NCBI GenBank assembly: GCA_014281115.1
Contig: JACONQ010000001.1
Location: forward strand, 1,736,001 to 1,800,000
Length of the DNA: 64,000 bases
Direction of reading: 5' to 3'
Source: Laburnicola sp. R22_1
Lineage: Eukaryota; Ascomycota; Dothideomycetes; Pleosporales; Didymosphaeriaceae
The notes under the pieces are model-generated. The model was not told the DNA's origin. It ran no database searches and saw only the letters and a list, made by a program, of their open reading frames with translations. Of the stretch, positions 33,824 through 44,689 are shown in pieces. Numbering within the stretch: position 1 is the first letter of the stretch; every line of letters starts with the position of its first letter. Position numbers and translations under genes: made by a program.

Positions 33824-34565
33824 TATAATAGTTTGTGCCTATCTTTTACTAGTTATTTACTATTACCTTTTCTTTTACACCTTAATAGTATCTTTTACCT
33901 TATAAAAGGCGCCTTTTCTAGTTAGCGTTAGCGCGTAGTTAGTATAGGCCTATATCCTACGCCGCCTACTATATAAGTAAGCGTCCTCTAGATTTCTTTC
34001 TTATTCTCTATCTTAGTATAGTCTTAATTTAGTTATCTCTTTTAACTATACTAGCTATTTCTAAGAGGTTTACCCTATAAGGCTATATTTTATAGGCTAG
34101 TAAATAGATATAGATTAAATTAGGGTTAGGATCTTACGTACGTAGGGTTAGATTAGAGTTAAGATCTTATATAAGTAGAGTTAGATTAGAGTTAGAGCCT
34201 TATATAATCTAATATAATCCTAACCTAATTCTAGATTATATAAGACTCTATCCTAGCCTAATTCTAGGATACCTATTTAGTCTGTAATAAATAGCTATTA
34301 TAATTAATTAAAAATATATTTTAAATAATATTAAACTAAGTTAAACTAAGCTAGGATCTTATATAATTAGGCTAGGATTTTATATAATTAGATTAGGTAT
34401 AGGTTAGATTAGGTTTAGAGTCTTATATAATTAACCTAACCTAATCTAAAGTCTATACAACCTAACCTAACCTATACCTATAGTCTATGCGATCCCAATC
34501 TAATCCTATACTTAACCTAGATATTCTAAACTTATTTACTAGCCTAGCTATACACCGCCCTTATA
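33824..34565 (+). repeat. 5' LTR of element A, split by a MITE
   Basis: Begins TATAATAGTTTGTGCC (an eroded TG start) and ends CCGCCCTTATA (an eroded CA end). It aligns with the LTRs of B, C and the 3' LTR of A, except for about 460 bp inserted between GGCTATA and CACCGCCC. Confidence 0.8.
34092..34548. mobile_element. MITE-like insert inside the 5' LTR of element A
   Basis: About 457 bp, absent from the other family LTRs. Ends are inverted repeats of TAGGCTAGTAAATA (34,102 onward and its reverse complement before 34,548), and GCTATA borders both sides. The interior is built of TTAGGTTAGAT / AACCTAACCT motifs. No coding potential. Confidence 0.65.
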
Positions 34566-34599
34566 TTATACTAAAATTAACCTTTTTATTTAGCTATAG

Positions 34600-35327
34600 A
34601 TAGTAATATAATATCTACTCCTTTTTAAAATACTACCTATAGGTAGTTAAATTAGTAGAAGTTTTACTTTATTAGTTACTAGTTATACTAAGTAGTTACT
34701 ATACTATACTAAGGTCTATAAGACTACTATTATAACTTCTTTGCCTACTATAAGTAAGTAAGGGTATATTAGTTTATTAATTACTAGTTATGCTAGATAA
34801 TAGTTCTATACTAAGGTCTATTAAAAAAGGCTACTTTTATACTTCTCTATCTACTATAAGTTAGTAATAGTATATTAGTTTATTAATTACTAGTTATACT
34901 AGGTAGTAGTTTTACCCTATAGTCTATTAAAAAGACTACTTTTACACTTTTTATCTACTATAAGTAAGTAAGAGTATATTAGTTTATTAGTTACTAGTTG
35001 TGCTAGGTAATAGTTCTATACTAAGGTCTATTAAAAGAGGCTGTTTTTATACTCCTTTGCCTACTATAAGTTAGTAAGAGTGTATTAGTTTATTAGTTAC
35101 TAGTTATACTAGGTAATAGTTCTATACTAAGGTCTATTAAAAGAGACTACTTCTACTCTTCTTTGCCTACTATAAGTTAGTAAGGATATATTAGTTTATT
35201 AGTTACTAGTTATGCTAGATAGTAGTTCTACGCTAGTAAGATCTATTAAGAGAGGCTATTTCTATACTTCTCTACCTACTATAAGTTAGTAAGAGTGTAT
35301 TAGTTTATTAGTTACTAGTTATGCTAG
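34600..35327 (+). repeat. Minisatellite within element A, about six 115-130 bp units
   Basis: Repeating units contain GTTACTAGTTATACTAGGTA, TTCTATACTAAGGTCTATTA and CCTACTATAAGTTAGTAAG. Inverted counterparts occur at 62,610-63,230 (element C) and in diverged form at 47,040-47,650 (element B). The array always follows the 5' LTR of the family, so it is part of the element. It is interrupted by the chromovirus at 35,328. Confidence 0.85.
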
Positions 35328-35507
35328 TGTCACAACGCGTCCCCTGTGGCAGCGTAACCCCCTAGTTTCCCTAGACTGGCCTAGATTAGCCTTGGCTAGG
35401 GCAGAGTTTTCTTCTTAGGCCTTGTAGCCTTTAGACCTACTTTCCTTTTTTAAGGGATCGCCTTAATAGTGAATTGATAGATTAAGCATTGTACCCACGA
35501 TCTTATA
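35328..35507 (+). repeat. 5' LTR of the chromovirus
   Basis: 180 bp, starting TGTCACAACG and ending ATCTTATA. Identical to the 3' LTR apart from the last dinucleotide (TA here, CA there), the sort of change RIP makes. Confidence 0.93.
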
Positions 35508-35545
35508 ATACGATCCCTTACCACCTTATATCTTATCATTCCAAC

Positions 35546-36142
35546 ATAAGCGACGTCCGTCGAAGCCAACGCCTGGCCTCCGTAGCCGACCCAAGCGGAG
35601 CGACAGTAACCAGCGAGGGGCAACCTCACGCCAGCATTGAGGACCCCAGACCAGGCCAAACTGGCACGGACAAAGGACAAACAGCCTTAAGCGCTGAAGA
35701 AGCTCAGATACAACGTCAGGAAGAGGAACTTAAGCGAGAAATTAAGATCGCGAAGAAGCGCGAGGCTATTAAAGCCTTGCAGGACCAACTCAAGATCCTG
35801 CAGGTCGAAATAGGACCTAACGATAACGAACAAAGAACCTCGACCCTTACGACCGACGCCGAAGCCGCGACGAAGAAGGACAAGGGCAAGGGCAGGCAAC
35901 TAACGCCCAAAACTATCAAAGAGGATACAAGCGACCCTAATAATAGCAGCAACTTGTTGGAGGAGCCTAGCAGCCCTAGAGAGGACTCCCCTCCGCGTAA
36001 GAAGGGCGGACGAAAGAGCAAGCGACTAAGCAAAAAGGACAGGAGGAAGCCCCCAAGGACTAGCATCGCGCCTATCGTCCCACCCCAAATGACAACAGCC
36101 AGCTTAGACCTACAACTACTAAAACTGCCAGAGCCTCCCTAA
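35546..36142 (+). pseudogene. Chromovirus gag, N-terminal part, start codon lost
   Basis: An open frame follows ATA at 35,546-35,548 (probably a RIP-mutated ATG), reading ISDVRRSQRLASVADPSG, then a Glu/Lys coiled segment (EEAQIQRQEEELKREIKIAK) and a basic Lys/Arg stretch. It stops at TAA where PEPP is followed by FKGRG (CAA to TAA). Beyond this point the gag frame continues but with many TAG codons to the zinc knuckle at about 36,844. Confidence 0.75.
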
Positions 36143-39100
36143 TTTAAAGGAAGAGGCTAGAAGGAACTAAACGCCTAGGCAAGAGGCTGCGAAGATTACA
36201 TTCAATACGCACCAGCCCTTAGCACTAATCTAGCCTAGACAAGGTTCGCACACCGCTATCTTAGGGACACGCAACGCAACTTCTGGGACAGGGTAGTCCA
36301 GGAGATCCCTAAGCGCAAACGCGAGCGTAAGGTAACGTAGAAGCTAATAAAGCAGACTATAGTGGACACCCTAGGATCGAGCTAGAAAAGAGAACAAGAG
36401 GCTTATTAGCGCATCAAGAACGCAAAGTAGGGTTATTAGACCCTAACTAAACTTCTAAACTATCTCAAGGATTAGTAAGAAGAGACTAACCCTAATTATG
36501 CCTTAGATAATTATAACGATTAGCACATTAGCGATTTCTTCTCCGCTCTAGACAGTTGAGTAGTGGAGAGGCTCTAATAGCAACTATAGCGGTGGACTAG
36601 CCTTATCCGACTAGAGGAGACGGCCAACTAACACTGGCGGGTCATTTAAGGGCTGAAGCTAGGCAAGCGAAAGTAAAAGGATGACAATAAGGAGGCCTAA
36701 GAGGACAACAGGCGAGGCACGACTAGCTAGAAATAATCTAGGTTAAACAACACTAGACTAGGCCAGAGGCGCTATAACCCGCAACGTAAGGAATGGGATG
36801 AGCGTTGCAAGGCACAATCACTGCTAGACTAGGAAAAAAATAACTGTTTCTACTGTTACAAGCAAGGGCACTACAAAGACAACTGCCTAAAGCGAAAGAC
36901 AGAGGCGGGAAAAGACAAGCCCTAGGTTATCCGTCCCTTAGACCAACGGGCTCTGTCATATACACGGAGGGACAAAGATTGCTCGCCATAGCCACCTTGG
37001 AGGCAAGAGGCCCCTGTAAGGCTGGAGGGTCCCTAATCGCCCTAGAAGGGGTTATCCAAACAGCAGCGGGCTCCTTTAAAGTAAGGGCCCTAGTAGACTG
37101 CGGCGCGGAGGCCAACTTCGTTAGTACTAGGATGGCGGAGAGGGTCGCAGTCCAACTAAAAGCAAATGTAAACCAGACTTACAAGGCCCTAAATGGAGTT
37201 AAATTGGAGGTTTAAGGCCAGACCAAGCTGGCCTACGCAATAACGGACAGCCGTGGGCAAACCCGGGCTGGGTCGGACGAATTCGTCGTAGGGGACATCG
37301 AAGGGTTCGACATAGTGCTGGGGATGCCCTGGTTAACCAAATAGAACCCACTACCCAACTTCACCGCTTGTACATTGCGATTTAACAACGGCAAGCGCAA
37401 ATTCCAGAAGGTCGCTATAGAGGGGCCACAACAATTCGCGAATACCACTAAGGACGCTAACAATAACTGTTTTGTCATATATGCAGTTAGCCTAGGCCAA
37501 TCCGGTCCGAACAAGACCGTTCTACCTAAGGGTTACTAAGGGAGGTTCGAAGAAGCCTTCTCAGAAGCGGACGCCGCCCTACTAGCGGACCACGGGCCTC
37601 ACGAGATGTCTATTAACATTAAGGCAGACAAGAAGGTACCCTTTGGACCGCTCTATAGCCTGTTGGCGCTAGAGGCACAGGTCTTAAAGGAGTACATTAA
37701 GAGGAACCTTAAAAGAGGCTAGATACGCCACTTAAAATCAGAAGCAGGAGCACTAATCCTTTTTGCAAAGAAGAAGTTACCCACTCCCACTAATCCAAAA
37801 GATAGAGGATTGCAAATTATATACACTAAATTGGACCTAAGGGACGCCTATTACTGTATACAAATCAAGGCAGGCGACGAATAGAAGACAGTATTCCAGA
37901 CTAGATATGGCCACTACAAATACACAGTAATGCCCTTTGGGTTAACTAACGCCCCCGCGGTCTTTTAGAGCTATATTAATAGTGCGCTATTAGACTTACT
38001 TAACGTCTGTTGCATTGTATACTTGGACGACATCCTTATATATTCCTAGAGTGAGGAGGAATACGTTGAACACGTGAAGATAGTGCTAGATTGGCTTATC
38101 TAGCACAAGCTGTACGCCAAACTCTCCAAGTGTGAGTTCCACACCTGAGAGGTAGGCTACCTAGGGTTTGTAGTAAGCCTGGAGGGCGTGCATATGGAAG
38201 GGGACAGAGTCAAGAGCATACAGGAGTGGCCAGAGCCTAAGTCGGTACGGGATGTGAGAATTTTCCTAGGCTTTGCCAATTACTACCGAAGATTTATTAA
38301 AGGGTTTTTAAGGGTCGCAAGCCCCCTGCACGTACTCACCTAGCGACCAGAAGGGTCGGCCCATAGTGGTCACCGACAACGTAAGGAGGAATTAGTACCT
38401 ATTGCCCTATTAAGCGAGGCTTAGGCTGCGTTTGAGCAACTAAAGCAAAGCTTTGCTAGTGGGCCCTTGCTAGCCCATTTTAACCCTGAATTGCCCTTAA
38501 GGGTGGAGACCGACGCCTCTGGATACGCGATATCTGGCATCTTAAGTCAACTACACCCAGGGCCCCAAGGAAAGGAACAATAGCACCCAGTTGCCTTCTA
38601 CTTGCGCAAGATGAGCCAGGCTGAGCGTAATTACGACACGCACGACGAAGAGCTGCTTGCAATAGTAGAAGCCTTTAAACACTAGAGGCACTACTTAGAA
38701 GGCACTGTAGAGCAGGTAGAGCTCCTAACAGATCATGCCAACCTACAGGGGTTCATAACAACTAAAGTCCTAACCCAACGCCAGGCCTAATGGGCTGAAT
38801 GGCTCGCCTCATTTAATTTTGGGATCAGACACCGCCCAGGGAAGACAAACCCGGCGGACGGACCCTTAAGGAGGCCCGACTACGAGTTAGAAGGAGCGGA
38901 AAGGCCTAATAGGACGGATAGTTCCTAAGGAAGGCTGCTTAGAGAGCTTCGAAGTAAGCTAAAGCTTAGGGGAGCTAAAACACCCCAGGAGAGGTTAGAA
39001 AAGCCTAGGCTAGCAGCCACCGCGCGGATTGCGCGACCTGGGGAAAGACCTACCCTAGAGGATGCGCAATAAGGGGAATTCAAGAACCCTTTGCTTTAAG

Positions 39101-40659
39101 CCATCTCTAAAGAGATAACAAGCGACCTAACAGCGGTTAGGGTGAGGGCGAGTCTCTCGCACCCCACAGAGGATCGCCCACCGTGGATAGAGCGGTGGAG
39201 CCCAATCAAGGGTCATCTACTCCAGTTCAACAGTCGCCTGTACGTGCCGGCCGGCGTCAGGATCGAGACCTTGAGACGCTGTTATAATAATCCGCTGGCA
39301 GGTTATTTTGGTTTCGCGAGGACACTCGATATCGTCCAGAGGGAGTTCTAGTGGCCTAGGGCCCGTTAGTTTGTTAAGGATTACGTCCTGACTTGCAAGG
39401 CCTGTGCAAGGGTTAAACCCACCAGACACGCACAGTATGGCCAACTCAACAGCTTACTGATCCTAACAGGTCCCTGGCAAGATATAACAATGGACATGAT
39501 CACAAACCTCCCTAAGAGCAGGGTGCGTAACCACAAGTATAATAGTATACTAGTGATTGTAGATCGCTTTAGTAAGATAGCCTACTATACAGCTGTTCGC
39601 AAGGACATAACCGCAGCAGAGCTGGCTGAGATCTTTTGGCGGGAGGTTATATGGCTCTATAGTCCCCTAAGGTCGATAGTAATGGACAGGGGTAGCCTAT
39701 TCACATCAGGATACTAGAGCACCTTTGCGCAGTGCTTAGGGTCAAAACGGCTGCTTTCAACTGCCTTTCACCCGCAGACGGATGGGCAGACTGAGAGGCA
39801 GAACCAGACGCTGGAGTAGTACCTACGAGTCTTCTGCAATTACAAGCAGGACAATTGGGCCTCGTTGCTATTAGAGGCAGAGTACTCGTACAACAACAGC
39901 GTACACAGCTCTACGGGGAAGTCGCCTTTCCAGGCCGTGTACGGATACGACCTGCTAACCACTGGCGTGGCTGAAGAACTCTAATTGAGGGGTAACGCAC
40001 CTTAGGCTATTGCTGACGTGACTAGAATGGCCCAGATAAGGGCTGTTATGCAAGAAACTATGACAAAAGCCTAGGCTTACCAGGCGAAGGCATACAACTC
40101 CAAGCACAAACCGGTAGAGTTTGCTGTGGGAGACATGGTCTACCTTAATGCACGGAACCTGGCCTTGTTAAGGCCGAAAAAGAAGCTGGACTACAAGTAC
40201 TGGGGTCCCTACAAAGTTCTACGCCGAGTAGGGGATCAGGCGTACGAACTAAGCCTGCCCAAGGACTTCCAGATCCACCCAGTGTTCCACGTGTGCCTAC
40301 TGGAGCGATCGGCCCCAGAGGGACTTATGCAGCGGGAGCAAAGTCCCCCCAAGGTTGTGGTACTACAAACAGGTCCAGACATATACCTAGTTGAACGGAT
40401 CAAGGGTAGGACAAGAGAGAACGGCAGGTGGCTGTACGAAGTGAAGTGGAAAGGGTACGGTGACGAAGAAAACCAATGGTTGCCAGCAGAAGACATTTCT
40501 AAGACGGCGATGAAGGCTTTCTCCAAGCGCACAGGCTTCACGGAGGACGCAAACCCGTTAGAGGTAAAGACAGGCCCTAAACGAGGCCCACAGGCCATGC
40601 AGAGGCTGGGGTCGCCCTCCAAAACAAGGAGGGGTAGAGATAACCCTAGAAAGGCCTAG
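36143..40659 (+). pseudogene. Chromovirus gag-pol polyprotein relic (ZnK-PR-RT-RH-IN-chromodomain)
   Basis: Read through its stop codons, this shows: CCHC zinc knuckle CFYCYKQGHYKDNC (36,844-36,890); protease LVDCGAEANFVS (about 37,090); reverse transcriptase with LDLRDAYYCIQI, MPFGLTNAPAVF and YLDD (38,020-38,031), then FLGFANYYRRFI; RNase [13 protein letters not shown] (about 38,500) and [11 protein letters not shown]; integrase with CKACARVK, ITMDMITNLPKS (39,487), VMDRGSLFTS and HPQTDGQTERQNQTLE; GPYKVLRRVGDQAYEL (GPY/F motif, about 40,203); and a chromodomain YEVKWKGYGDEENQWLPAEDI (40,435-40,500). The integrase zinc-finger His residues read as Tyr (CYNNPLAGYFG), and many TGG/CAG/CAA codons are TAG/TAA, consistent with RIP. 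The C-terminal 177 codons from 40,126 are uninterrupted. Confidence 0.92.
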
Positions 40660-41046
40660 ATTGGCCTAGACTAGCCCTAGCAGGTAGACAGGCAAGCAAT
40701 AGTACGCAATCGCGGACTCTGAGAAGTAATAGTGTTGTGAAACAGGCAAAAATACTGTTATAAACATGCAATATAAAGGATTATGAGAGCAAAGCACAGA
40801 AAAGCTTCTCTACTAAGAACCTAAACTAATCGGCGTCTAAGATCCATGAACTAGGGAGCTGAGCACGAACAAGCCCAATTAAGGCCAAACTAGGCCGAAG
40901 CTACGTCTCTAGACCTATAAACAAGGCCAAACAAGGCCCTTAGCCCCTCCTAAAAGCCAAAGGGAGGCAGCAAACGCTAAAAGGGGGGTATCTTAGACTA
41001 GGAAAACGCCAGAAAGGGCCAAACAGGCCTAGAAAGCCCAAGGATC

Positions 41047-42069
41047 CTAATCCCAGGTGCGCACCTGCTGCCACAACGACTCGAAATCCCTCTTCGCACG
41101 CTCCAAAGCCTTGGAACCCGGCCGCACCCTCTCAACTAGGAAGTCCAACGCGTCCTCAAGCGCACTCAAGCAAACCTGACATTGGTTAGCCTAGATTACC
41201 CTAGATAGGGCTTGGGAAGTTTAGATTACCTCAACAGCAGAGAGATCAGCATTGCCCACCGCCTTACCTCCACCTCTAGCCCGCTTACGCAGGGTACCCG
41301 CGAGACCGCCCGCGTTATTATCCGCCGAACGCTTCTAATTCTTCTTGGCCTCAGCCTTCTCCTTCTCGGTGAGCCTAAGGGGAAGGAAGCCGTCAGTGGG
41401 AAAGTTGGCCTGGCTGGAGTGCAGCGGAGTGTCCTTGTTGCCAGCGTACTTGCCCTTAGTACAGCTACCCCAAAATTAGCCTTAGGAGGCCTTAATAGGC
41501 CTAGATAGGAGAAACTTACATTTGGATATCCTCAAAGACCTTCCGCAACTGGATGGAAGCCTCCTTAAGGGGAGGCAAGATAGGCTGGGGGGCCTCGGAA
41601 CCCTTAGGAACCTTAGGAATCTCCTTCAACGCCCTCACGTCCAATTCGGCCTCAGTGAGATAAAGGCTGCTGGGATCTGGGAGGATGAGCTTCATGGCGG
41701 CCTGGAGCTTAGAGACAAGACGCTGGGGAACCTAAACACGTTAGGGGGCCCTTAAGAACCCTAGAGAGGCCTAGATATGCCTAGGTTAGCCCTACTCACC
41801 TAGAAACAATCCCAACTGGCGTTAGCGCACTTGACGCACTTAAGTATGAGATCGTCCTGGCCAGGGTTGATAACGCCATCCAAGATGTAGGTCTTGCGGT
41901 CCTGTAGAGCTCTATAGTCCTCTTGGAAGAACTAGCAAGGATGAACTTCCTCAACTTCGTCATCATGGAGCTCGTCCACCAGACTCTAGAGGCAGGTTAT
42001 GCAGGGGTTCGTTGTAATAAGTGTATTATCCTAGGCTGTTTTCTTCAACCTCTGCAAAGTACCGGACAT
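41047..42069 (-). pseudogene. Spliced antisense gene carried by the chromovirus, function unknown
   Basis: Lies between pol and the 3' LTR on the opposite strand. Exons 42069-41800, 41731-41520, 41464-41230 and 41175-41047 total 846 nt (282 codons) and keep one frame across three introns with GTGAGT...TTTAG, GTAAGT...GTAG and GTAATC...CAG ends. It starts MSGTLQRLKK and ends SLWQQVRTWD. Exon 1 has NPCITC and, about 60 codons later, LKCVKC, a possible Cys4 metal site, plus YILDGVINPGQDDL. Later exons give LVSKLQAAMKLILPDPSSLY, PLRLTEKEKAEAKK and a helical end SALEDALDFLVERVRPG. Five in-frame TAG codons (four in exon 1, one in exon 3) look like RIP hits on Trp/Gln. I do not recognise a family. 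Antisense extra ORFs are known in some plant gypsy elements (e.g. Grande). Confidence 0.7.
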
Positions 42070-42530
42070 CTTGATAAGGGTGAGATAGGGCTAGATGGGC
42101 CTAGATCGGGCTTGACTGGGGCCGAGGCTGTTCCGAGGAGGTTAAATGGGTCGAAAAAAAGGATTGGGCGACGTCGAAGCGGACTGTTAAGCGTCGTTAG
42201 CTCTAGACAAGCCTAGATGGGTATGGGGGGACCCCCCACAGGCCCGAGAAAACCCTAGATTGGGGGTGTTTTGGCCTAGAAGGGGCCTAGATCACCCTAG
42301 ATTACCCTTGTCGGAGCCTGCTAGGAGCGCCTATCCCAGGGGGTACTTACGCTAGAATAAGTGGCGACGTGGGGAGAGTGGGGAGAAGAGGTGATGGAGC
42401 GGCAGGGCTGGGGGTAAACTTATAAAGGTACGCTAGTCCAAAATAGGCTAGTTAAGCGAGCTTAGCTAGCCTATTTAGAAAATTTTCTCTGGCGACCTCG
42501 GGGTCGAGGTCCTTTAAAGAAAGGGAGCTT

Positions 42531-42895
42531 TGTCACAACGCGTCCCCTGTGGCAGCGTAACCCCCTAGTTTCCCTAGACTGGCCTAGATTAGCCTTGGCT
42601 AGGGCAGAGTTTTCTTCTTAGGCCTTGTAGCCTTTAGACCTACTTTCCTTTTTTAAGGGATCGCCTTAATAGTGAATTGATAGATTAAGCATTGTACCCT
42701 GTAAGATAGTGGAGATCACAGTAATTCATAGTGATATGGGTTGACCATGAGAAAAGAGGTGTGTCATTACTATGGAGGACCGAGGGCCTGAAGGTGTATG
42801 GGTGAGGCTAGGCATAAGGTTATTCCGGCCGAGGTCATGTGACCAAGGACCGACCATACAGCCATGCGGCAGTCTTACATACCCACGATCTTACA
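42531..42895 (+). repeat. 3' LTR of the chromovirus, split by a solo LTR
   Basis: Starts TGTCACAACG after a purine-rich AAAGAAAGGGAG tract and ends ATCTTACA. It totals 365 bp, of which 180 bp plus a 5 bp duplication come from an inserted solo LTR, leaving exactly 180 bp like the 5' LTR. Confidence 0.92.
42700..42879. mobile_element. 180 bp solo LTR nested in the chromovirus 3' LTR, TSD TACCC
   Basis: Begins TGTAAGATAG and ends GTCTTACA (TG...CA with a 7 bp inverted terminus), flanked by TACCC at 42,695-42,699 and 42,880-42,884. The 5' LTR of the host shows the empty site. G+C content is normal, so it escaped strong RIP and is the youngest readable event at this spot. No internal region remains. 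Confidence 0.88.
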
Positions 42896-42900
42896 GCTAG

Positions 42901-43988
42901 GCAGTTACTACACTATACTAAGGTCTATTTAGCGAGGCTGCCCTAAAAGTCTTAATATTCTAAATATAAATAATAATTAATAAATTAATAAATAGCAACT
43001 TCTATGCCACACTCTATAGAGCTAACTTATCTAATAACTACCTTCTAGTGCTATTATAGTAAGAGTATAAGGCATAAAACTAGGGAAATTAGAGTTAGGC
43101 TATAGAGGTAATATAGAGGTTAAAGTCTTATATATTTTATCTTATACTTTATCTTTTATCTAATCTTTATTTAGCTTAGACTATACGCTAGCTTATACGC
43201 TATATAAGACTTACTACTCTAGATCTATTTACTATATCCTCTTTATACCTCTACTTTACTTAACTTTATTATTACCTATACTATAGTAAACTATTACTCT
43301 TTAATCTAGGAGATTCTTTTTAGAATATTTTCTAAGTTCTTTTAATCCCTAGACAATTCTATAATAGATAATATAGTAGGGGACATTAATATGCACCCTA
43401 CTATTAATAGCTTATATAATACTTATAATAAGATTTTTCTACTTAACTCTACTAATAATTTATTATTTATTAAGTATAGAAAGTAGCTAATAGTTGCTTC
43501 TAATATTACTAGTTGCCTTACTCCTAGTATTATAAGAAAGAGAAGTATTATTAAGCTACTAAGAAAGGTCTACCCTAATAGAATTTTTATAATAGCTAGC
43601 ATAATAAACATATTACTATACTTAAGGCAGATAAGCTAGGTAAAAAAAATTTATTAGTAGACTTTAAGTGGCTTATATACTAAGACAAAGCTAAACTTAT
43701 AGTTTCTAGAATATTTAACCTATTTACTAGGCAATTTAAACTAGACTTATTATCTAAAGATAGCCTAGAAATTAAATAATTACTTACTACCTATTAGTTT
43801 TAGGCCTAATATTGCTTTTCTTAAGGTCTGCTTTTAAAGGAGTTACTAGAATTAGTGGCTAGGGCTATTATAAAGTCTAAAGACAACCCTAAATAGAGGA
43901 GTATTATTTAGGCTTTATACAAGCGCGCTAATATATTTAAATAAGCTTTTACTATACTTAAGATATAGATAACTTATAATATAATATA
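42901..43988 (+). other. Element A body, segment 2 (gag-like, RIP-degraded)
   Basis: Continues element A from the chromovirus insertion site to element B. Its inverse is found in element C at about 61,640-62,600, proving continuity of A across the nested insertions. No open frame or recognisable domain survives. Confidence 0.65.
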
Positions 43989-43993
43989 TATAG

Positions 43994-44280
43994 TGTAAGG
44001 ATAGTACACAGCCTTATAGGGTAAACCTCTTAGGGATAGCTAGTATAGTTAAAAGAGATAACTAAATTAAGACTATTCTAAAATAGTAAATAAGAAAGGG
44101 ACGTAGGAGGCCCTTTCTTATATAGAGGGCAGCGTAAGGCATAGGCCTACGCTAACTACTACACTAACACTAACTAAGAAAGGCGTTTTTAAAAAGGTAA
44201 AAGGCGCAAATAGAGAAAATAGAGTATAAAAAAGAGGTAATAAGGCGTACTTAGTAGGGAGGCTAGTAACTACTATTATA
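43994..44280 (-). repeat. Left (3') LTR of element B
   Basis: 287 bp; on the plus strand it begins TGTAAGGATAGTACACAGCC and ends ACTATTATA. The adjoining ACCCCCCTTTT is a purine tract on the transcribed strand. Confidence 0.82.
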
Positions 44281-44689
44281 TAACCCCCCTTTTAAGGTCT
44301 AAAAATAGAAAGGAAAGTACGTAAAAATAGGATATTTTGGCGGATTTTTAATATAACTAGCACTATTTTAGGGCTAAAGAGGGTTGCAATAGGAGTAATA
44401 GACCCTTATAGTTCTAATAGTAGTCTTAGTCTTTAATTTAGTTGCTATTTAGTAAAAATATTAAGAAAAGTAGTTAGAGGGAAATTAGTGCTAGGTTAGA
44501 AACTATATTTTAGTATTTAGCATTTTACTCATAGAGCGTATTCTTAGCTCTAACACTATATAAAAATATAGTTAGCTAAAAAATTTCTAGTTAGTTTATT
44601 GTGCGTGGGCGCAATTATATTATATAATATTTTCTAGTACTATAGGAGAGTATTAAAAAATATATTAATCTAACTATATAGTTATAAGA

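Larger units (their letters stand above)
35328..42895 (+). mobile_element. Ty3/gypsy chromovirus, RIP-damaged, TSD GCTAG
   Basis: Full-length LTR retrotransposon inserted in element A; GCTAG at 35,323-35,327 and 42,896-42,900. LTRs are 180 bp each, TGTCACAACGCG to ACGATCTTACA. Order inside: gag, zinc knuckle, protease, RT, RNase H, integrase with GPY motif, chromodomain, then an antisense gene and the 3' LTR. Many Trp/Gln codons have become TAG and the gag start is ATA, so it cannot act by itself. G+C is clearly higher than in the surrounding element A, indicating a later arrival. Confidence 0.93.

Noticed and set aside
34600..35327. CRISPR-like array
   Set aside because: Units are long minisatellite repeats without constant-repeat/unique-spacer structure, in a eukaryotic retroelement.
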